From contig NC_088101.1 in NCBI RefSeq assembly GCF_036370855.1, forward strand, positions 6,579,501-6,643,500: a DNA stretch of 64,000 bases, given 5' to 3'. The stretch's first letter is position 1. Each line of letters begins with the position of its first letter. This DNA is from Dromaius novaehollandiae. Taxonomy: Eukaryota > Chordata > Aves > Casuariiformes > Dromaiidae. Under the pieces are notes generated by a model. It saw nothing but the letters and a program-made list of their open reading frames with translations. It did no database searches and was not told the origin of the DNA. Shown piece by piece: positions 57,701 through 64,000 of this stretch. The position numbers and the translations under genes were made by a program.

Positions 57701-58560
57701 CTCTCAAGAGTCCCCCTTCTCTTTTGCGTATAGGTAGAAGCAGTCTGTGACACACAGCGAATGTGATGTTCCCATGTGCCCTGTGCGAGTGGCCGCTGCC
57801 CCGGGAGCTTTCCCCTCCAGCCATACCCTGTTGGGTGGTGAGGTGTGTTGGACCAGAGACCGCCCGGGCCCCGCAGTGCCCCCACGGCGCGTGGGCGGAC
57901 CCGGGCAGTACCGGAACCAGCGAGGCGGGGCGGGGCAGGGCGAGCCGGGCCCTGGCAGTAGTGGCTGCAACAGGAGCAGAAGAGCAAGAGCAGCAGAAGC
58001 AGCAGATACCAGCGGGGAGGGGGGCACCAGGGGCGGGACGGGGCTCTGGGTGTGCTGGGAGGGGACCTGGAGATACTGATGGTCGCCGGAGCAGACCGAG
58101 GCAGGGAGGGTCACACCGGGACCGCCTGGCTCTCTCCCCTCCTGATGGGATCCCCGGGGGGCTCGGGCAGGGGCCGCCCCCAGTTCCCCCCTGGCTGCTG
58201 GCACCGGCGCTGGGCTGGGGCCCCTCCACTGGGAGAGCCCTGGACCGGGCCTGGTGCGGAGCCAGACAGGGCTGCGAGCACTCACGGGACACCTCTTCCC
58301 TCCTGCAGGACCCCAGGAGCCAGGGAACGGCGGAGCCGGGGCTGCCGGGACCGACCGAGCCGGATGGAGCCGCAGAGACGCTGCCAAGAGCCCAGAGTCG
58401 CTGCTGCCCGGCCCCGCAGCCTGGGGCTGCTCTGGTGCAGGGCCCCACGAGAGTGACCCAGCTGGGAAGCAGCTGCTGTCCTGGGACAGGGGGGGTCACT
58501 GGGTCCTGCTGGGGCAGCCCTGAGCCCCTGTGTGGGGTCAGCGAGTGACCAGCGCGGGGG
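57700..58560 (-). repeat. GC-rich block, inverted homologue of 20.0-20.7 kb
   Basis: Read on the minus strand, it aligns in parts with 20.0-20.7 kb, for example the GGCTCCTG...GCAGGAGGGAAGAGG segment near 58300 versus 20350-20370. Open frames on both strands (329 codons on minus) do not share a frame with the left copy, so I do not call a gene. Confidence 0.5.
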
Positions 58561-58589
58561 TGTTGGGATGGTGACGAACAATGAGCTCG

Positions 58590-59040
58590 TGTACATGGCA
58601 TCAATATTGACTCGTTAGTTCATACTGATTCAATACCTATAAGCTAACTGGTTAGTTATTATTGAAAGTACTGACAGCACCATAAATCAATCACTGCTTT
58701 AATAGTGGAGCAGTACTGAAGCCTTAGCTGATGTATATGGAATCAGTGTTGACTAATGACCTTATGTGTATGGAATCACTGTTGACTAATTAGTTACTAA
58801 ATAATCAGTTACCTTTTAGGTACTGAAGTAATAGTAAGCATTCAAAGTATTGTGTAAATGCTAACTGATCAGCTTCTATATGTTGAATCACTGTTGGCTA
58901 ATTGAACTAATTGAGCAGTTTGCTTAGGTCTGTTGAATTGATACTGACTCAGTGATCAGTCTTGATTCAATACCTATAAGCTAACTGGTTAATTAGGGTT
59001 GAAAGGAGGGGATGAGTGTTGCATAAATAGTGGACTTGGC
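58590..59040 (-). repeat. AT-rich tract of the composite block, copy 3
   Basis: This contains a duplicated GATTCAATACCTATAAGCTA segment, about 336 bp apart (near 58625 and 58962). It also has a tandem pair of a roughly 33 bp unit ATGGAATCAGTGTTGACTAAT near 58738-58800. It is homologous in reverse complement to 19.6-19.96 kb. Confidence 0.7.
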
Positions 59041-59054
59041 CAATGATGCCTACT

Positions 59055-59192
59055 GGTGTTTTTCTCCCCAAAAAACTGCTTTTGTGCCAGAGACTCTCAG
59101 ATGCAAGGTTTGGGCTGGTGCATGCCAGCCTCCCTGCCCTTGGGGCACTCGCAGACCCCTGCACACACACCCCCCTTTCAGGGAGGGTCCAC
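59055..59192 (-). repeat. Conserved core element, copy 3
   Basis: This is the reverse complement of the cores at 19469-19590 and 21650-21775, with the TGCCAGAGACTCTCAGATG and GGTGCATGCCAGCCTCCCTGC boxes on the plus strand and the GGGAGGGTCC box at the far end. The order relative to the degenerate array and the AT tract is the same as in the left copies once inverted. Confidence 0.75.
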
Positions 59193-59239
59193 ACACCCTG
59201 CCCTTTCCCCCCCAGCCCTCTGCCTCCCCCCACCCCAAA

Positions 59240-59870
59240 AAGGGCCCCCTCATCCCCCACTTTGGGGCTGGAAATGGCCAGACTCACCTCCGTTTCCAAG
59301 TCCCCACAACACAGGACTTGGTCTCCATTTTCAGGCACAGAAACAGCACACTGAACCTCCATTTGTGGCCCCCAAAACACAGGACTTAGCCTCTCTTTTG
59401 GACCCCCCAATGCAGGCCTCCAGAACTGGGGAATGCGCTTGAAAACAGGGACTAAGCTTCCATTTGTGGGTCCAGAAATGCAGCACTCTGCCTCTGGTTG
59501 TAGCACCCCAAAACAGTCAGCCTCACCTCCATTTCCAAGTCCCAGAAACGCACAACTTAGTCGCCTTTTCTGGACCCAAAAACATAGCACTTGGTCTCTG
59601 CTTTGAGAATAAAACACAGCCAACTAAGCCTCCATTTCAGGCCCCAAAAATGCAGGCCTTAGTCTTCACAGTTTGCAACCACACAAGCAGCTAACAGAAA
59701 GCCCCTGTTTCTGGCCCCCCAAAACGCAGGCTTTAGCCTCTGCTTCCAACCGCAAAAATGGCGCACTAAGCCTCTGCTGCTGATGCAAAACCACAGGGCT
59801 TCAGCCCTGCTTCTGAGCTCAGAGACGCAGGGCTTGGGCACCTGGTCTTGGCTCGAACACACAGCCTCCA
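59240..59870 (-). repeat. Degenerate minisatellite, array 3
   Basis: On the plus strand the units read like CCCCAAAACACAGGACTTAGCCTC, that is, the reverse complement of the units in the arrays at 18735-19460 and 20995-21640. At least eight loosely spaced units are visible, about 45-70 bp apart. Confidence 0.7.
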
Positions 59871-59879
59871 GCCCCCAAA

Positions 59880-60335
59880 CCCGCAGGATGTGGCCTCTTT
59901 TTGCCCTGCCCGGGCCCGCCCGCCCTCCCGCCGCAGCCCGGCAGCCCCGGCCCGCTCGCAGCCCCAGCCCTGGCTCTCCCCCACATCCCCTCCCCCGCGG
60001 CCGAGCCCCCCCCACTCCTCAGCTGGGGCTGCCGCCCTCCCCGCCCCCAGCGCCACGCGGGGCGACGGAAGTGGGACGGAGGCACCAGAACGACGGCAGC
60101 CGCGACGGACCAAACTGAGCTTCTCGCACGCGGCGGCCCGCGCATGTGCCCTGGCACCGCCCCGCCCCCGAGCTCCCGGCTCCGCCCCCACCCCCGAGAG
60201 CGGCCCCGGCCCCGGGCCCTGCCGCGGCCTGTGTCACGAGCCCGCCATCCTCGGCCAGGCCGCACGCGCTGCAGGGGACGTGCCGGCAGTGCGGGGCGAC
60301 CGGTGAGTCCCGCTCCCCCGCCGCGGGACCGGGCT
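59880..60335. promoter_or_regulatory. CpG island, candidate promoter
   Basis: This is dense in CpG, with an ETS-type CGGAAGT at 60066-60072 and several CCCCGCCCC/CCGCCCCC Sp1-type boxes at 60155-60195. It lies between the C-rich minisatellite behind the third MROH gene and the degenerate array. No transcript is evident. Confidence 0.4.
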
Positions 60336-60339
60336 GCCC

Positions 60340-61015
60340 GTGCCCGGCCCCAGCGCTGCGCCCCCCCCGCACCCGCGGTCCTGCCATGCCCCTGGGGAGC
60401 AGCCCTGCCCGCTGCCCCCTCGGGGCCCCTCTCAGTGCCTCCCAGTGTCCCCAGTGACCCCGGAGTCCCCAGGCACCTCCCAGTGCCCCCCAGTAGCCCC
60501 AGTGCTCCCCGCACCCCCACTTGCCCCTGGGTCCCTCTGCTCCCCCTGGGGCCCCTCCCAGCCCTAGTCCTAGTCCCACCCCATCAGCCCTCTCACTCCA
60601 GTTCCCCCTGGTCTCCCCGGGCAACTCTGGGTGCCCCCTCATTTCCCCAGGCACCTCCTGGTATCCCCCAGTGTCCGCAGTATCCCCAAGCACCTCCCAG
60701 GGCCCCCAGGGCCCCAGGCTGCTCCCCCTGCCCCCATCGCCCCAAGCACCTCCCAGTATCCCCAGGTCCCCCAGTGTCCCATATGCCCCCAGGCACCTCC
60801 CAGTGCCCCTCAGTGTCCCAAGTGGCCCCACTGTCCCCACTTGCCCCTCGGTCCCTCTACTCCCCCTGGGGCCCCTCTCATCCCCAGTCCCACCCCATAG
60901 GCCCTACTCACCCCAGAGCTCCCAGTGCCCCAGGCTGCTCCCACTGCCCCCGTCACCCCCAGGCCCCCCCTCACCCCGCTCTCTCCACTCCCCTGTGTCC
61001 CCAGGCAGCGCCACA
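60340..61015 (+). repeat. C-rich minisatellite (CCCAGTGTCCCCAGG-type words)
   Basis: Short words such as CCCAGTGCCCC, CAGGCACCTCC and CCCCAGG recur throughout. A longer period is visible: the segment CCCACTTGCCCCTGGGTCCC at about 60515 returns near 60837, about 322 bp later, together with its neighbours. The minus strand is G-rich with potential G-quadruplexes. The long open frames here are compositional. Confidence 0.75.
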
Positions 61016-61114
61016 CTGCACCAAGGCCACATCTGGGGGGTGGCAGGGCCGGGGCCGGCGCAAGACCCCCCACAGAGCCCCACACGGCTGGCACTTTCCC
61101 TGCGAGGACGCAGC

Positions 61115-61120
61115 TTTATT
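61115..61120 (-). terminator. Poly(A) signal AATAAA containing the MROH stop codon
   Basis: On the minus strand the hexamer AATAAA contains the in-frame TAA stop as its third to fifth bases (61116-61118), so stop and poly(A) signal overlap. Confidence 0.75.
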
Positions 61121-64000
61121 GATCTCCTGCCCCGAGCAGCTGGGGGCCCCCGGCGTGGGGCACTGCGGCTGCTGCCCGCCACGCGCGGGGGGCCTCGATG
61201 GACCGCCACCTCCACCAAGCTGCAACGACACCGACGCCGCGGGGAGGCACCGTGGGCACCTGGCCGCGATACCACCAGCGCCCCATGGCTCCTGGCCAGG
61301 GCGGCTTCCCCAGCAGCACCCCGGGGCCATGCGAGCCCCACGCACCCCCAGCTGTTGGCATCCGCGGGGCCTCCGGACGCCTCCTTGGCCCATGGGGCAG
61401 CAGTGCAGCCACCAGCACCTACCTCCCGACAGGAACGCCAGGTCCTGCTGCTGCAGCCATGCGGTCGGCGCTGTGTCCAGGAGGAGGCCTGGCATGAGGA
61501 TGCCACTGTCAGGACATGGCCACGGCCATCGCCATGGCCCCAACCCCACCTCGACCTCAACCTCAACCCCTGACCCCGACCCGAACCAATGCAGCCACGA
61601 GCAGTGCCAGAACCCAGCGCTGCCTCTCACCCAGGACGTGGACGGCTGCCGCCTGCGGCGCCACGCAGCTCCCCATGCAGCAGCTCCGGGCTGTGCTCCA
61701 GAGCCTCTCCAGCAGCGCGGGGCAGTCTTGGGCCTGGGGCAACACAGGGGCGCAGGAGCTCGTCGCTGGCTCCAAGCGCCCCTCCGTCCCCCCTCCATCC
61801 TCCCTCCACCCACGGCCCAGGCCCACGTGGCCCCCCGGCGCGAGAGCCACAGGGCGGGCGGCCGGCGCAGGGACACGGCCCCGGCGCAGTGCTCGCTCAC
61901 CAGGTGCCTGCAGATCTCATCCTGCAGCTCGGCCGCGCTCAGCCCGATGCTTGCGGCGATGCGCTGCCGCACCCTCTTCGACCCCAGAAACGGGGCACAC
62001 AGGTGCAGGGAGACCTTGCACGCCTGGAAAAGAGCACCGGGCCTGCTCATGGGGATGCTGCGCACCTGCCCCGGAGCTGAGCGAGGAACCTCGCCGCCGC
62101 AGCAGCACCAGCCAAGGCCTGCGGACACGTCGGCAACACGCGCCGGCCAGAGCAGCCCAAGGGCTCTTACGTTGCAGACGGCCGGGGCCAGGTCCCCGAG
62201 GTGCAGCACCAGGCTGGGAAATGCCGCCTCCACCTCTCTGCTGAAAAATGACCTCCTCTGAGAGGCGGAGGAGGCCAGGGCGCCATAGAGGACGAAGGCC
62301 GAGCGGCGCAGCACCTCTTCCTCCTGCAATGAGAAAGGCCGTTGGGCAGAGGCTGCGAGCGAGGGCGCCGTGCACGAGCCACTTGGCCCCAGCGGGGTGC
62401 TGCCCGCGGGGGACGGCAGCCCCGCGACGACTCCCACCTGCCGACAGGAGAGCGAGCGACTCCACTCACCGCCCCCCAGAACGCCCGGCTGGCCCTGGAG
62501 ATCTCTTCAAAGGCAGAGCCCACGGCCCTCGCCTCCAGCAGCCCCAGCACCTTCGCCAGCACCAGCAGGCTCTCGGCAGCCACCTCTGTGCTGGCCGCGT
62601 CCTCCAGGCCTCTGAGCAGCACCGACACCACGGCCGCCCCGTGCCTCCGCAGCTGCAGAGCGACAGGCACATGAACTGCTCACTGCTCCCACCTCTCACC
62701 GCTGCTCTCCGCTGCGGCGCCAAGGACGGCACTTGCCGGAGCAAGCCCGGAGCAGACCCCAGCCCCAGGAGCCCCAGCCGGCACCCCGTGTCCCCTTTGC
62801 CACCCTGATGATGCCAGAGCGAGGAGCGCGGCCTCAGCACGGCCCTGCGCCTGCCTCTGCTCCTCTCTCTGGGCTCCTCAAGCCCCCCGGGCAGCTCTCC
62901 ACTCCGGGCTGCGCTCAGAGCCCAGGAAAGGCCGCCTCACCTTCGCGGGTGCTCCGCTGGCCGCGTTGCCCAGACCTCTCACGGCCATCTGCCGCACGGT
63001 GCTGACGGGGTCGCGCGCTCTCTCCCCCAAGGCCTCTAGGAGCGGCTTCAGCAGCTTCCTCTCCTCCACTAGCTTGTCCTTCATCAGCTGCAATCAAGTC
63101 ACGTGGCCGCTAGCATCGGTCGCGATTTGCGCCGGGCGAGACGCAGGAACCCCTCCGAGCCCCCCCTGCTCTGCTGCTGCCTCACCTCGGCAAAGAAAGC
63201 TGTGGCCGTGAGCCGCAGGTTGGCAGAGGGCGAATCCAGCCAGGGGAAGAGGCTCTGCAGCAGGCGCTGTGGGACGAGCTCTGCACGGAGCAGCACGCTG
63301 CGCACAGAGCACAAGCAGGCTCGTGACACGCAGTCACGCGGGACGGCCGCAGGCCGCGACTCCCACCTTCTCCCGCTCCCACGCAGACACCGCTCTGCAC
63401 CTCAGCAGAGCTCCCAAGCGCGCAGGAAGCTCCCAGCAGCCCTTTCCCCGGGCGCAGCCCCCGCGACAGGGCAGGGCGCATCCCGGGCTCTCACCTCGCC
63501 AGGAGACACACGCCGGTGCTGTGAGCCCGGGGCTCTGCCAGGGACGCCCACACTCCCTGCTCCCGGAGCAGCCGCAGCCACCGATTGTCCAGGCACCTCG
63601 CCAGCACCAGCTCCAATGCCGCCACAAAAAGGCTGGTGAAAAAACCCAAAGAAAGCTCCAGGCACAGCAGTTTGGGGGAAGATTTCTCTTCAGCAGAGCC
63701 CCGCAACGGCCCCCGGCCGCAACACAGAGTTTATGGGCAGGAACGACCGTGCTGCGGCCAAATCCCCAGGCGCGCTGCCCTGCAGCGACCAGTCCCACCA
63801 CCTCACGGAGGCAGCCCAGTGCCAGCGGGACAATTGGGTGCTCCTGCAAGGCCATGGACCGCACGACCAAAGACCTGGGGCACAGGCCAGCCCTGCCCCT
63901 GCCCCTACTCCTGCCACTGCCGCTCCTCACCTGCCCGGCATGTCAGCGCTCTCCAGGTCCCCAACGGACGGTGCCAGCTCCTCCCCCAGCGCCTCGCTGA
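61116..64000 (-). CDS. MROH-like: MROH family gene, 3' part (last nine exons), apparently intact
   Basis: This is a paralogue of the gene at 2398-17782 on the other strand. Exons in transcription order are 63495-63632, 63186-63297, 62941-63087, 62470-62652, 62171-62323, 61901-62023, 61631-61733, 61422-61487 and 61116-61219. All have AG/GT borders. Phases agree at every junction and frames are open to a TAA at 61116-61118, giving about 376 residues. Exon lengths match the first gene's exons 32-40 except the second (112 versus 106), fifth (153 versus 156) and last (104 versus 101), all multiples of three. Hallmarks are STVRQMAVRGLGN, SPSANLRLTATAFFAE and CAPFLGSKRVRQR. A further exon-like segment reaches from 63931 to the window edge. 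Exon assignment between 63633 and 63930 is unclear. The gene continues to the right. Confidence 0.85.

Noticed and set aside
57615..58604. 329-codon minus-strand frame in the GC-rich block
   Set aside because: The inverted homologue at 20.0-20.7 kb does not preserve this frame, and the translation has no recognisable domain.
59901..62261. 786-codon plus-strand frame spanning CpG island, minisatellite and antisense of MROH exons
   Set aside because: It crosses three unrelated sequence types and is proline/alanine-rich by composition. The real exons in 61.1-62.3 kb are on the minus strand.

Overview
The window looks like bird genomic DNA. A 40-exon MROH (maestro heat-like repeat) gene is packed into about 15 kb with introns mostly of 150-500 bp, as on gene-dense avian microchromosomes. 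It sits beside two more MROH copies, a decayed class I endogenous retrovirus, GC-rich minisatellites, and a 5.2 kb polypyrimidine tract. MROH families are known to be expanded in birds. The species and chromosome cannot be told from the sequence alone.

Layout, left to right. (1) 1-2260: an antisense, broken gammaretrovirus-like ERV fragment. (2) 2398-17782, plus strand: an almost full-length MROH gene, missing only its first exons. All 40 exons keep phase except exon 10, which carries a frame break. (3) 17.8-22.0 kb: G-rich 3' flank, degenerate repeats, a conserved core element, an AT-rich tract, a CpG island, then a second set of repeats, core and AT-rich tract. (4) 22-34.9 kb: mostly unique sequence holding two exons of a G3BP2 fragment on the minus strand, out of frame with one another. 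(5) 35.0-37.5 kb: a recent inverted copy of the 3' end of the first MROH gene (four exons, two splice sites lost). (6) 37.8-38.5 kb: a tandem array of about 170 bp units. (7) 38.5-51.7 kb: unique sequence without a recognisable gene; its right end is a diverged inverted copy of sequence near 25 kb. (8) 51.7-56.9 kb: the C/T-only tract, whose long open frames are artefacts. (9) 57.7-61.0 kb: GC-rich block, AT-rich tract, core element, degenerate repeats, CpG island and a C-rich minisatellite. (10) 61116-64000, minus strand: the last nine exons of a third, apparently intact MROH gene that runs off the right edge.

The main structural result is that the window reads as two arms of an old, tail-to-tail inverted duplication. 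Four anchors (MROH 3' end, core plus AT block, GC block, and the 25/50 kb paralogous block) occur in the same order on both sides in opposite orientation. Their coordinate sums stay near 76-79 kb, which puts the axis close to the 37.8-38.5 kb tandem array. A much younger inverted copy (16.97-19.01 versus 35.37-37.53 kb) lies on top of this.

The recognisable coding content is one HEAT-repeat family at three stages: nearly intact with one frame break, clearly pseudogenic, and apparently intact but cut by the window edge. The rest is retroviral, duplicated or repetitive.
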